Below, piece by piece: positions 11,686 through 24,931 of a stretch of 64,000 bases of DNA (position 1 is the first letter of the stretch; every line of letters starts with the position of its first letter). Below the pieces are notes generated by a model. It was not told where the DNA came from. It saw only the letters and a program-made list of their open reading frames with translations, and made no database searches. The DNA is from Oxytricha trifallax. Lineage: Eukaryota; Ciliophora; Spirotrichea; Sporadotrichida; Oxytrichidae. The translations under genes were made by a program, and so were the position numbers. The stretch spans positions 1 through 64,000 of the forward strand of contig ARYC01017260.1 in the NCBI GenBank assembly GCA_000711775.1, read 5' to 3'.

Positions 11686-11820
11686 CTTGCACATTGTCTC
11701 CTAAATATTAAATTATATGAGTCGGAAGAGTATTAGGCAAAAATAGCTTTCTAAATGTCAAATCAATCGGCTAGTTCATTTTATTTGATAAAACTCCAAA
11801 GGGATTTACAAATTTATTTC
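11686..11820 (-). CDS. MDS of the CADG surface protein
   Basis: The minus-strand frame encodes NKFVNPFGVLSNKMNQPIDL then TFRKLFLPNTLPTHIIQYLG. The composition and codon use match the other MDSs, and it is flanked by AT-rich sequence with stops. The assignment to the same gene rests on strand, position and the CADG-like pattern. Confidence 0.62.
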
Positions 11821-12570
11821 GAAAAAAATGAAAATACTATTTAAGTCTTTTTTTTATAAACTTCTAAATATAAGGGATTTACTTAAATGTTTTTTTGGGA
11901 TGCAATAAACTTGTATTTTATATAAAATTAAATAATTTACTTAAAATTTTACTTTTTAAATTTTCTACTGAGGTTTATTGCAGATGGGAGATATTACAAA
12001 ATGGAAGAAAGGTTTTTTAATTTAAAAAATCATTATATAAAAAAGAAGCGAAAGTTTAATTGTATTGTTATTTTACAATAGTATGGTTCGGATTTATTTG
12101 TAATACTTATTAAAAACCAATTTATTTATGAAAAATATTTAAATAATGAAATTAACAATAATAAAATAGTCTCGTTTTTATGTAAAAATTTAATCATTAT
12201 AAATTTAATAATAAATAATTATAAAACTTGTTGGGTTTTCTTGAAATTAATTTAATAATGATTATTATGAATTATATTTCTACTTATAAATTAAATTATC
12301 TTATGGATAAATTATTTTTAACTCAAATTCTTAACATTGAGTATATTAATATTTATATTGACTTTATTTAGTTTTAAGTAGTTTGGAAAGGTATTGGGAT
12401 ATAAACTTAATTATTTAGAAATATTAGCATTGTATATAAATTCATGAAATAAATAAATTGAAATAAAAATTATAAATAAAAATTTGCAATATTTTTTATA
12501 TGGTATAACATAATTAGAATAAAAATATTTTAATCTTCGTTATATTAGATAACATTTAATAAAATTGGAT

Positions 12571-12680
12571 AGGTGATAACATGAGTATTAGATTTCTTGG
12601 TATATAAAGATTCATTTAGTACTACTACAGGCCTGGTTCCAGGCGTCCCCATCTCAAAATAATATGGTTCTGGTATATAA
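12571..12680 (-). CDS. MDS of the CADG surface protein (upstream part)
   Basis: The minus-strand frame YIPEPYYFEMGTPGTRPVVV is followed by LNESLYTKKSNTHVITY. It is an island of higher GC in very AT-rich DNA. It is the most upstream minus-strand MDS recognised for this gene. Earlier MDSs were not found in the window, so the N-terminus may lie elsewhere in the germline genome. Confidence 0.6.
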
Positions 12681-13446
12681 TTTAAATGTTTATAAACTTA
12701 CTTAATAAATTATATGATTTAAAATAGCAATTTTCTTTTTCATAACTTATTTATTTTGAATTTAACAATGTTATTAGAATTCAAATTTAAACAGAAAAAA
12801 ATGAAAAAGTTTCTCAAAAATTAAAAAAACTATTTTTCTATAAACATTAATTTGATATAAAAGTAGTTTAATTGTATATAATTTCTTTTAAAATGATTAA
12901 TCGAAAATTTATTATGATATTTAAAGTTTAGATGCAAAAATTTAAATAAATATAATATAATAAAAAGAATAAGGATTTAGAAATATTTTGATTAAATTTG
13001 CTTTATATTTATATAAAAAATATTTTAGTCAACTTGTTTTATTATATTAATAATCAAAGTATATTATGTTTATAGAATTAATTTTTATGTATTATTATAG
13101 TAATTAAACCCTCAAAATAAATATATATTTACTTTATTTTGTACTTTAATTTAGTTGCTTTATTTTTTGATACATAAAAACTACAATTTATTTATTATTT
13201 TTATTTTAGTTTAAGATAATGATTATATTTATAATTTTTGCTTAATAAATCTAAAACATTTAATGATATTATATAATAATACATATAAAATAATTCTAAA
13301 TACAATTTCCAGCTTATGATATTTATCTTATTATTCTATTAAAACTTTTTTTTAAAGAATATTAAAGTAACTTTTAAAATTGATTTTATTATATAGAAAA
13401 TAAAATTAAGAATAATACGGTTTATTAATGAGTACTCCGATATCTT

Positions 13447-14286
13447 GAATAATTCAAAACCCAAAAACTACTTTTGTAACTTTATCTAAGTTTTTGACTG
13501 ATGTATGTTCATACCTACTCCACCTTATCATACCTTGATTCCTCACCACACATCCCTCCCTAAATCTATATACCCTTAACTACCTATAAAATTCCTGTTT
13601 TAAATTAAAATTAAATCTTCTAAAACTGCTAATCTAACCCATTCTTTAAATTCTAGGTTATAAAATTAATTTTATTATTTATTAAGTTGATTTTACTACG
13701 TACACTATGATCTGTGTTTCATATCCAGGAATATAAATTGTAATCTATTTTCATTTGAATCTCTTAAATTTAAAAATTATTGAATATTAAGCATGTTATA
13801 AACTTGCAAATAACTCTAAATCTTTTAAATAATAAAAATTCTATTTTATTCCAGAAACGTATATTTATATAGTGCCCTATCTACTCGTGATGTTACTAAT
13901 ACAGTATTTTTTTATTAATAAACAGTTTTGCTTATTTAAACCATTTATTAAATTCTTTTTTCTTCAAATATTTATGAACATATAAACAAATCTGTATGAG
14001 CTTTAAAGTAAAATAACAAAATAACTAGCTCGTTATTTTTAATTATTTTCTTATATAACTGAATTAATTATGATTGACAAATTAGTATATTAATAAATTA
14101 ATATTTAAGATAATGTTGAAAATGTCAAAATTTTTACTTTTAATTTAAAGCCTTTTACTGAAACAATAAATTTAATATTATAATTTAATATTTTTTGTTC
14201 TTCAAAAGATAGTGATTTAACTAAACCTTATGCATTATATTTAATAAAAAGAAAACATTCAAAAATTAAAGGGATTTTGGATTTTT
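13447..14286. mobile_element. Possible short TBE-like relic
   Basis: A CAAAACCCAAAAAC motif at about 13448 and an inverse-like GGGATTTTGGATTTTTT at about 14270-14286 could be the two ends of a deleted or non-autonomous element of about 840 bp. No transposon ORF is recognisable inside. The ends are degenerate, so confidence is low. Confidence 0.3.
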
Positions 14287-14884
14287 TAATAGGGTATGTG
14301 GGATTCGTACTGCTGAAAATATATCCAGACAGCAATCCTGTTGTCAAAGTCAAAAATCTGAAGTATTTATAAAATAAAAACAAATATGATATTTAAAAAA
14401 TAAATAAATATAAATATAATCTAACCTTAAAATTTAAAGAGTTAATTTAAGAATATATTATATATAAATAAATTATATTGATCTTATTTTTAAACGAATT
14501 ATAATTATGAAATATGTAAAAGATATTTGTACTCCAAGCTAGGCTCCATAAAACATCTAAAATTTAAGAGGGTCCAATAAATTTAGCTTTATATCATTTA
14601 AGAAGAATCTTTAGTTAAAACAGTATGGTATTAATAAAGAAAATCAAATAAATTAGAGTAAATGAAAACGAAATAAAAGTTATTACAGCTGTATTTGTTT
14701 TAAAATTAATAAATAAGACCCAAAGAGGTTCATAATATAAAATATTTAACAAATCTTAGAAATAAAATCGCTTTTGGAAACTTATATGAAAATTAATTAT
14801 TAAATTTAGTGCCAGCTAACTTTCCTACATAGTTAGATATACCATGATATTATTAATAATAGATAAAACTTTTAAATTTAAAAG

Positions 14885-15870
14885 TTAAGTAAAACGAGTT
14901 GGGACGAGGAAGGACAGTCGATCCGTTCTAAAATAGAGACAAAAATTTTGTCTCGCTAGTCCGAAAAGCGAACTTCCCCCCCCCAGCTGGACTGCAGAGT
15001 CCAGAGGTGTGTTTTAACAAAGGTGTACTTACATACTCACGAGTGGCCATAATCATAGAGTATGTCAGCTTTTTGACACCCTTAAGTCAGTACATCCTTT
15101 TAGCACCCGCTCACAACTCAGCTAGGCACTAAACAATTAGCCTAGCACACCGGAGCACTCACTACATAGGTTTCCTTAATTTTCGAATTGATTACCTCAG
15201 TCAAGCAATTATTAACTACTAAAACAGTGAACTTACGTCCAATTAGTTCACTTACCCAGCTCCACACATAAACCACAAAGTCCACTCTCTGTTCATACTG
15301 ACATTTTAAACTTCAAGTAGGTATGAGGACTAACCGAAGAGATCTAATCAGTAGTTAATTAACACCTCTCAATAAGACGATACACTGACAAACAAAAATA
15401 AGAAACAACACTGTCAAAACCTCATGAAAAACTACAATCCGCTCAAAGAGAAATCCTAACCTCAAACTTCAAACGAGAAAGACTTAGTTGAACTACATCT
15501 TCTATCTAATAGAAGAATTCACTAAGATATGAATTAGAAGGAATCACTCCCGAATTCTCTAATACGTCACGGACAATAATCTTTCAAATTTACTATCTAA
15601 TAGTGAAAAAAAAGATTAATAGAGAATCACCCTAAAATATGATAAAAGGTGACCCAAAGATATGTTGGGAATCAGCCAAATATTTTAAGCTATATAATAC
15701 TAAATAAGAAACATAAATCAACACAAACCATATAAATAAGAGGGAGTAAGCACCACAAAGAACAAAAGTTAATCTCACTCACTAACAATAACTAACAATA
15801 CTCTGGCCCAAAGCCAGAGAACTTTTACTTTTGATAACCCAGAAACCCCTAAATCCCTAAACCCCATAGA
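14885..15870. other. Hairpin-rich block without open frames
   Basis: This roughly 1-kb stretch differs from its surroundings: higher GC, high complexity and no usable open frame on either strand. It holds many short perfect stem-loops: GAGACAAAA inverse at 14936-14954, CTGGACT inverse with a 4-nt loop at 14987-15004, TGTCA inverse at 15063-15078, GCTAGGC inverse at 15121-15146, AGTGAACT inverse at 15226-15252, CTTCTAT inverse with a CTA loop at 15499-15515, and CTCTGGC inverse at 15801-15819. It ends in a TBE-unrelated C4A-like tract. It could be a structured non-coding RNA gene, a germline-limited repeat or an old element. I do not recognise a family. Confidence 0.5.
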
Positions 15871-15979
15871 TTTATAGTATAAATCTTGATATTTTCCAAC
15901 ACAATTAAATAAGGTTATTAAATATGGTATAAAAGATTTGGGACTTTTATATACTATATAATAATTAAATTAATTAAAG

Positions 15980-16255
15980 ATGTTCTAGGAAGAGGGACTT
16001 TATGACCTAAAGTTAAATGGGAGATGGTGCCCTATATGTAACTCTGTTGACTGCATGGAAATCAACTACAGAACACTGAGATCATTCGACGAAACTATGC
16101 AAGAACTCTAAGAATATGTAGAGTTCGCAGTTTATGATGGAGTCAGATCCATTGACAGAGAAGAAGAGACTGAGATTGACAAATATGTACTCAATTTCTA
16201 CAAAGAAAGAGTATACTTAAGACAGTTGTGGGCTCACAAGAATTCATTATTTTGA
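15980..16255 (+). CDS. Small ORF with CxxC motif, unknown
   Basis: The frame runs from ATG 15980 to TGA 16253-16255 and gives 91 residues with TAA/TAG as Gln. The sequence contains GRWCPICNSVDCMEINYRTL, a possible metal-binding knuckle, and an acidic helix-like C-terminal half (SIDREEETEIDKYVLNFYKE). Codon use is markedly less AT-rich than the surroundings, which supports coding. It directly follows the hairpin-rich block and precedes an ATT microsatellite. I do not recognise the family. It may be a germline-limited gene or an MDS of a larger gene. Confidence 0.6.
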
Positions 16256-16398
16256 ATTAATTTTTAAAGAATTAATTGAAATATAATCAATGTTGAGACA
16301 ACCAGAGAGATTGAACAGATCAGATGATTTAAATAATTTTAAAAGGGCTTGACCCTTTTAATATTAAAGCTTATTGATCGGGGGTCCTCAATGTGATC

Positions 16399-16541
<143 letters not shown>

Positions 16542-17159
16542 ATAATAGATGCACCTTCATCAAAGATTATAATATTATTTTTTTTCCAAAAAAAGTTAAA
16601 TCTAAATTTTTAATATTTGGTTATAAAATTATTGACAACATAGAAAAAAAATATATTTTTTCAAAATAAGTAATAAATATATTATTAACAATTTTAATTA
16701 ATTTTAAATTATTTTTATCTTAGATTGACTAACTAAATCATAAACTCTTACAATTACCTGAAATTTGAAAAATTACTATAAAAATTATATCAAAAAATTT
16801 GTATAAATTATATAATTTATATATATTTTTGTAAAAAAATTTTAAAACCCTAAAATGTTTATTGTATAGTGCCTGTTTAATTAAAATTAATAACTGTAAT
16901 GGCTGACAATCAATAAAATATTTAATTATCTATTCTTATTTATAATTTGATTAATTACATATTAAAATATATTTAATGGTTTTTCAGTATATTAAGTAAA
17001 AACTATGTTTTATTTTTTACGGCAACAACTTATATTTATAAGAATATAATTGTCAATCTAATTAATTTAAATTATTAAATTCTCTTTGAATTATTAAATA
17101 TAAACTAATTTTACAGCTTGTATTCTAATTAAAAGTAATGATAAAGCTAGAATTTAATT

Positions 17160-17515
17160 CCTAAAATTATAAATCACTCTAGTTGCTTCCAGCTAAACTT
17201 TTTATAGCCAACTAACTATACTAAAAAATCTAGTCCATGTGCTTTGTCATGAAATCAGGAAGCAATAAATCTTTATAGAATTAGGCCAAAGTCTTTTTGG
17301 ATTTTTAGGGTGCCAAATAGGCAATCTTGAACTGGAATTTGTGGATATAATTCAAACCAGAAGCCTTCATAGAACAATATTCTAAATCTAAACAAAGTTA
17401 GGCTATATCTATATAGAATTACAGCTATGAGCAGAAAAAGTAAAATTAGCTAAAGCTACCAAGTGCTGCTACTGCTGAAATATAAAAAGTCTATCAGGAA
17501 GCAACTGTTGTGAAT
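17160..17515 (+). CDS. Unidentified MDS, Gln/Lys-rich
   Basis: One plus-strand frame stays open for about 118 codons and has coding-like composition. It includes SMCFVMKSGSNKSLQNQAKV and NWNLWIQFKPEAFIEQYSKS, ending in PSAATAEIQKVYQEATVV. The island is less AT-rich than the flanks. Another plus frame is open for part of the way, so the choice rests on composition. A short coding-like island at about 17665-17735 (DEPSKTPIAIYWATTSIKII) may be the next MDS. The family was not recognised. Confidence 0.5.
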
Positions 17516-17739
17516 ATATATTTTTCTTTATTTATTTTCTATAATATATATATATATATATAAACAGTGATATTTTTATATTTTTTTTTAGCTAATATGA
17601 TAATAAAAAGTATATTAAATTAATTATTTATTTTAATCAATTTTTTTTCTTTTACAATATTAAAATGATGAGCCTTCAAAAACACCGATTGCTATTTATT
17701 GGGCTACAACATCAATTAAGATAATTACGATAGAATTTT

Positions 17740-19130
17740 AATTTATAGATGGAAATTCAAATTATTCATATTGATTAATTTAATCATTTCTAAAAGATTA
17801 TTGTTTTTAGAATTCTATAAATAATTATATGATTATTTTAATATTTTTTCAATAGTAAAAATAACAAAAATTTCATTTAAAATATATTTATATTGACCGT
17901 TTGATATTAGTTCTTATTAAATTAAATTTTGTTTTCTTAATATAAATATTTGTATATTTTAATATCAATAAACACTCCAGATGAGTAGGTTGATGCTTAA
18001 AACACATATTATTTAAAAATGAATTATTAAACAATCTATATATTTAAAAATTTAATCTACTTTACAATTAAGAAGGTTCAATCATTTTATTTAGAAATTA
18101 ATATCACTTCGATAGAATAATTAATCTTACAAAAATGACAAAAGTTTAATTTTAGGGATAAATTATAATTAATTTGTTTATAAATAATTTTGTAAAATTT
18201 TAACTTGGTAATATTACTGAATCCATTTTATTATGATTTTTTATTAGATGTTTTTTTTAAAAAAAGTTATATTAAATTAGCATATATACACTTTTATTAC
18301 AGAATAATAATGATATTTCAAAATTATTATTTTAATAATAATTCAATTATTTTGATTTTAACTGCTAGTGATGGATTTGTAATCTTGTAACTTTTGACAG
18401 TTATTAAATAAAATTAAAATAAAAACAAAATTTCTAGTTGAAAATGTTGATTAAACCAAGTTGGTATTTATTTCTTTAAGTAGAGTTAAATATTTAGAAA
18501 GATTATAAAATTTTATAGAAAAATGTAATATTTAAGAAATTTTAATACACTGTTTAAATTATAATAATCTAAATATAAAAACTACAAGAATCTAATAGTT
18601 ATGATATTTTGAGATAAATATCCAATCATTCAAGCTATTAATATCTTTACAAATATTAAATTAAGTTTTATTTTCATCAGCTTAAAATATAATTTTGAAA
18701 CATTAAATAATGATTTATTTAAAGCTAAGAATTAAGATTATTTCTACAACAAATTCTTTTTATTCTTAATTAGCATAATCCTTAAAATATAATTTTTTTA
18801 CAATTAATTTCAATTTTAAGCGATAAACTTAATATTAAAGAAATAATTATAACTGCTTTTTATATATTTCATAATAACATAATTCATAATATTGCTAATA
18901 TTTAAAAGAGCTAATAAATTCTTGATTATTGATTCATTAATTAATTCCTAGAATTTTTAGAAGTTTTCACTTATTGGTAAATAGATATGAATTATAAATT
19001 TTATTTCAAACATGGATAAATCTATCAATTAATTCATCCTAATATTATGTGAATACATTAAAAATTGGGAAATTTAATTTAAATGAAATAATTAAAATAT
19101 TAAATAGAGAAAGCTAAAGTAATTCAATAT
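17740..19130. other. AT-rich germline DNA, nothing definite
   Basis: Long A/T runs with no coding-like island, no transposon end and no repeat that I could recognise. A short ATG-to-stop frame at 18205-18390 is composition noise. Confidence 0.5.
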
Positions 19131-19136
19131 ATCAAT

Positions 19137-19390
19137 TTTTGGCTTATTTAAATGAGAATTTTATTTTAGCTGAACTTTAATACGATAGTACTATTTTATC
19201 TCATAAATTGACCGAGTTAACTTGATTTTAATTGAAGATCTCTAAATTCGATAAATTTACTCTCTCATTAAAGTCAAGTTATTTTAATCCAGGTTAAATG
19301 AAGTAGTTCCACTGTGGAATGTAAAGTTCAGCTAATTTTAAATTTTACATAAATGAGCCCAAGATTCTTCGAACTGGTCAATTTTAAATA
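19137..19390. repeat. Palindromic (MITE-like) repeat, diverged copy
   Basis: Two arms of about 110-120 bp in inverted orientation around a centre near 19265. Blocks such as ACTATTTTATCTCAT, TTCGATAAATT, CATTAAAGTCAAGTTATTTT and AAGTTCAGCTAAT are shared with the larger palindrome at 34203-34622, so both belong to one family. Confidence 0.7.
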
Positions 19391-21399
19391 CCTATGTTTT
19401 GCTATTTTAATTATTTAATTTTAATTATTTTCTCTATCTTGAATGTATTCCTACAATAACCCTTTCCTATTTTTTATTTTTAACTAATATAACTCATTTA
19501 CTTTTTTCATATGATTTCTTGCCATGATGGCATGATATCTAGTGTTAGCTTCAGTTGGATGATCTTCATAATCTGAAAATTGAATAATATTTTTATCAAT
19601 TATTAATAAATTAATATCCTATATAGTTTTAATAAATTTATGTAATTGAAAGTACCCTGTAAATGTGGTACTTATCGTGTAGGATGAATAAATCTTATTA
19701 TCAATCAAGTTAAATCTCTGCACTATTTTACAAAATATAAGTTCTTAATTTAATTCTTGATTAATTTTTTGAAATATAATTTTTTTAAATTGTTTATAAA
19801 TTTTAAAATCACTCCCGACTGAGTTTTTGGATAGGGATACTTAAATATGATTATAAAAAATAATTTTTCAATATAAATTTCAAATATTTTACAATCTAAA
19901 AATTTTTTGTACAAAAAATTATATTATAATATATTTGAAATACTTTTTCATACCTTAAACTTGAATGAATATAAAAAAAGAAAATTGCGATTTTATTTTA
20001 ATTTAAGATAGGAACTTTATGAATTACAAATAAAAATTCGTCATTCTATTTTAAAATGGAGAATTTATAAACATTCCGAAGAGTCATGGTAGTATTATTA
20101 ATAATAAAAATCCATATCTTATCTAAATTATAATTTATTATAAATTTATTAAAATATTATACAATTAGATTTTTAAATCTATTAATTTATCTTTATTTCA
20201 TTATAAAATTTAAAGATATTGATTTCTATTTTATATCAACTTGTATATAATTTGTTTATTATAATATGAATCAAATTATAATAGAAAAATAAATTTCTTT
20301 AAAATACAAAATATATTTCAATTGTTATAAAATTTAAATTATTAAATTAATATTTGTTTAACTATCATTCAGCTTTGATAAATAAATTGTAATAATATTA
20401 AAAATTATTTATGTAAAATTTAATTAAATCTCTATAAAAAAAAGTTGGGTACATGTTACCTAATGCACTTCATATTTTGGGAATATATATATATATATAT
20501 TTAATGTAAGAAGATGTAATTATTTACAATGAAGAAATATGAAAACTATTAGAGAAATTTGATAATCATATTTTATTCAGAAAATACAAATTTTAATTAC
20601 TTAAGCAATATTAATATCGGAGTCGGAATGATATAAATATAAGCTTTACCCGATGGGATAAATTTAGTAAATTCATTTAAATAGAAATGAATAATGAGAA
20701 AAAATTGAATATAATTTTCCTTAATATCATGGGATTTACTACTTTTGTAGTAAACCCATATCCATCTAACTTAATATCATTTAATAAAAATTGAATTCTT
20801 TTTGTTTTAAAAAAATGTTGCTCATGTAAACATTTCTAAAATTATTTAATAGATAAATAAAATTTATTAATTTTTTATTTAAATATTATATAATCTTATC
20901 TAGTATTTAAAACCCAAAAGATCCTGAATAAGTTTAATATGTGTTCTGATTGATTTGAGTAATGTTGGGGATAAGGATTTCTTTGGTTTAATAAGCATTT
21001 TTTGCAAGCTGATTTAAAATAATATAATCAATTTTTTTTAGAAAACCTTTTTTGGAAGCCCTATATTTAAAAATGATTATATTTAAGTTTGATAATTTTA
21101 AAATGAAATTCTAAATTTATAACATTACCATTTTTTTGAAAAAGTAAGGTTTAATCATAATTTTATTTTATTTTATGGCATAATATATAGTTGATAAAAT
21201 GTTATCAGAACTTATTTAAAATAATTATACAAAAGTTTTCTCGCAAAAATAATTAAAATTTCAAAACATTGGAGAAATGAGACATTTCATATAATAATTG
21301 ATCCATTATACCCACAAATTTTAGGTAAAATAATTAAAAATTTATTTCATTCTTAAAATGATTTATTTCAAAAATCACTATTAGATAAGCGCCTATTAA

Positions 21400-21990
21400 A
21401 TATAGAGATCTTATAGGAGGTCGTTAAAATGTCTATTATGGAGAAAATATTGAAAGTTGTAAACAAATTTTAGTTATAGATTTACATTTTTGAAAATAAG
21501 TTCCATTATAATAACACCTAATTAATTATAAATTTAATTATGATAAACTCCAAATTTAAATTATATTAAATAAGGAGGTAATAATTAAGTCATAACAATA
21601 TTAGGAGAACTTAAATTAAAAATTGAAAAGTAATTATAATCCTAATAAATTTGAAACTTAATTTGAAATATAAATCATGAGAATAAGCAACTTCAATTTT
21701 GGAATTTTAAATTTTAAAGAAATAGCAATATTTTGATAAAACTAAACAAACAATATTGATAATTAAAGTTTACATAGATCTTCAGAAATAATTATTGATA
21801 AAATAATTTTCTTAAGAGTCAATAGTAGTATAAAAATTAATAGCATAGAGTTACTAAAAAAATAATAAAAATACAATGAAATTAGGGAAACAATTACAAT
21901 CAACCACAAAGAAACTTTTATTCGCAATATTACCCATATCAATAAAAACACATGTAAAACCCTTAAAGAGGTTTGGGGGTTTTAAAATTT
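21400..21990. mobile_element. Eroded TBE relic with terminus
   Basis: Sequence from about 21400 to 21640 (GGAGGTCGTTAAAATG and TAAGGAGGTAATAATTAAG) resembles the intergenic part of TBEs between the kinase and 22-kDa ORFs. At 21957-21990 a telomere-like end (AGGTTTGGGGGTTTT) follows. Most of the element is lost. A 62-codon frame in between is hydrophobic noise. Confidence 0.5.
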
Positions 21991-22939
21991 TTGAAAAACT
22001 TTATTGCCTATCAAATAGGTAATAATAGCTTAGGTATTTTATTTAACACTATTTTTGAAAAAGATTAGCCATATTACTTAAGGTTTATCTAATTTGTACA
22101 TATAGTAAATCTATCTTATTTTAATTCTCATCTTTTATCATATGGGCAAAGTATAATTCTGTTTTATTATAATTTAATTATTGAAAATATATTTAATTTT
22201 TATAATTCAATATAATTTAGTAATAGCTATCATTTTATACTAAACAGTGCTGGTAGTAAAGTTTAACTTGGCTACATATGCATTAGGATTATAATATGAA
22301 AGCATGTAAGCTTCTTCTAGACTTTTTAGGTACAATATTATTAAAACATTATTTTATTTTTTGTTTAATGTTTTTTAAAGTTTTTATGTATCATTACTTT
22401 TTAAACCATTTTATAAATTCTAAAAAAATAAATCATCCTTAATTAAAATTCATAGTCAATTTATTAATTTTAAGAAAATTTGTTTAAATTAATTTAAAAA
22501 TATTTATAAGAATTGATTTCGTGAAATTGAAATTAAAAATTTGCTATTCCAATTATATTTTAAACCTGAAACTAAAGATTTTTGTTAATTTAGAGATTTA
22601 AACAAATCTAATGAATAAATATCTCTCTTCGATCTTAAACAACTATATTCCTCAAAAAAGTATAAGATATAGTTTATATTTATAAAAATATATTGATAAA
22701 TTTATGTGCTCAATAATCTAGAAAAGATAAAAAAAAATAATCAATCAATCAAACTTAAAAATGTTTGTTGACTCAAAACCCCAAAACCATTTCAGTAGTT
22801 TGATTGAGTTTTTTATTAATAAAAGTAGACTATTAGTGCATACTTTATAAGGTTTTTAATAGGGTTTATGTAGGGGTTTAATGTTTAAATATTAGTATTT
22901 TAAGTGAGTATAACAAGCGAGTTTTTAAAAATATTTCAC

Positions 22940-24369
22940 ACAAACATAAGCTTAGAGTCATGTGGAAGTTCTCTGAATTTTATCTTTCTAAGTTGATGTT
23001 TGATTGTTTCTATTGTTTGTTGATTTTGATTGCTTGGCTTGATAATAGTTGAGGAAGCAAGTTCTCTGAGACCTCCATTAATTTTATTTTTAACTAGATA
23101 TTGCTTGATTCTCTGCTTAGAATCTCTCTCACTCTTACAGCTAAATTAATCGTTTCTTGGCATGTCGCTCTCTATTATTATTACTGCTAGAGCCCATATA
23201 TCCCATTAAGTGTCTCCATCTCTCTAATCCTCTCTCTCTGGGAAATGTATACATTTCCTTATGCAGAGGCTTGCACTCTTTGAGCTCTGTTGAAGTCAAT
23301 AATATAAACTCTAAGAGGCTGAAAGTTCATCATGATGTTCTCTGGCTTTAAGTCTCTATGAACATAACCTAGCTTGTGAAGCTCTTCAATCCCATCAACT
23401 ATCTGCTATACTATCTAGCTAATTTATCTCTGACATCTATTGTCAGATAAGAATTCTCTGTAAGTCATTTCAAGCAAAGGAAGCATGAAGGCTACATGAT
23501 CTTACCAAGTAAAATAGCATCAAGCTAGATGATATGCCTGCACTCATTTAACTTTGCCTTTTAAAGAGCATAATATTCATTAGCAAATTCCAATGGGAAC
23601 TTGTCATCAGCAAGGAAGTAATTGAATGGATATATCTTATAGCATATTAGTCATCAGTAATGACTCTCTTCTCTATTTTATCTTCAAGAGTGAGGTAGCT
23701 TTCTAGGCAAGAATCTAAGTCAAAAATTTATAATATGGGAATCTTCATTGCCTCTATTTTAACCATGATTTTATTGAGCTCAGAGACTGGAAAGTACTTG
23801 ACTGCTTTCTTCATTTTAACTTACTTCTAGACTTCAACTCTAAGAGACTCCACTGGGTTTCTTGATCTCCTCTTTTAGAGGAATCTATTCCCTGTAGGTT
23901 CATGAATAAAGACAAAACTTTAATTGTGCTTTTTCTTTAGGTGCACTTTGAGGTCTCTTGTATGGGAATATGGCTTCTCACAGAACTCACATATATATTT
24001 GCCATCTTTCTTTTAATGCTTGAGATATAACCTTGGCACATCGTTGTGTATATCTCTTAAGTGTCTTTTATAAGTTGACTTGTAAGGGAAAACATTTTTG
24101 CATTCATTGCATTAATAGTCAACTTTTCCTGGTATTTATTAATGCTCTATGGGTGGTTGTTTAGCCTCCTCCTCAATTTGCACAGCTTATTTGATAACCT
24201 CCTAATTAAATTATATTTAAATCTCAAAGCTAGACTGGTCAAAGTTGTCATAAGTAGGATCCCACTGAGCACAAGCGTCTCTGGTCTCTACTTTTCTTGG
24301 TTGCTGGAATGATAACTTTTATTGACTTGATCCAAGTAATGCTGCTCTTTTCAAAAGGTTAGCGCTCAT
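22940..24369 (-). CDS. TBE 57-kDa zinc-finger/kinase protein
   Basis: This is the best-preserved copy of this ORF in the window. The start is ATG at 24367-24369 (MSANLLKRAALLGSSQ). Two C2H2 fingers follow, separated by HLRDIHNDVPRLYLKHQ. The C-terminal kinase-like half has HRDLKPENIMMNF and the variant metal-binding motif DFN. I did not find a frame break in the stretches I translated, but I did not check every codon. The 3' end is uncertain because the frame leads towards the terminal repeat. The role in transposition is unknown. In the family it is thought to be maintained by selection. Confidence 0.75.
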
Positions 24370-24931
24370 TTTAGTTTGCTGATAAATTTTATTATAATAA
24401 TGATAAAATCTGCTGAGATAAACTATTATAGTAGAGAATAAGACACTCTGGTAGTTTCTTTGCTGAGAGGTAAGAAAATGAACTAACCATAAAAGACTGT
24501 AAGTTGACATATTTAATGAGAATTTTATACATTTTAGTAAATAAAAATACTCCTAATGAAGTTTTGTTTCTCTAGGAGGTCCTCCAAATCAAGTTCGGAC
24601 TTAATTTGGAGGTAAAGTTATTAAAAAGATTTAATTTTAATATGCTCCTAATTAAGTTTTAGCCTTAAAATTTAACTCCTAATAAAGTTTGAACTTAATT
24701 TGGAGGACCTCCTAAAATAATTAAACATTATTAGGAGCAATTTAATGGAGATAGATTGATAAAATGGAAATCAATCTGTGAAACTTGGAGCAAGTTTTCC
24801 AATGCTTCTCCGCATATCTTTTCAAGGTTGACCTCCAGTAGGTCCTCCCTATTTAGTAGTAAGATTTTAATAAACTTAGAATGAATTCCATAATTTTAAA
24901 TTTCATTAACATTTCTAGAAGAGGAAGCAAG

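Noticed and set aside
12616-12660. GC-rich, tRNA-arm-like stretch (GGTTCCAGGC)
   Set aside because: It reads as part of a minus-strand coding island (EMGTPGTRPVVV) and has no cloverleaf.
15838-15868. Telomere-like AACCCCTAAATCCCTAAACCCC tract
   Set aside because: It has A and T interruptions that do not fit C4A4 telomeres and lacks a TBE terminus; kept only as the edge of the hairpin block.
18205-18390. 61-codon plus-strand frame
   Set aside because: Composition is purely that of the AT-rich background; no coding signal and no pointers.
21763-21951. 62-codon hydrophobic minus-strand frame
   Set aside because: Lies in a decayed TBE relic and consists of A/T-coded hydrophobic residues; likely chance.
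23157-23351. Plus-strand frame of 64 codons
   Set aside because: Antisense shadow of the TBE kinase ORF of copy 3.
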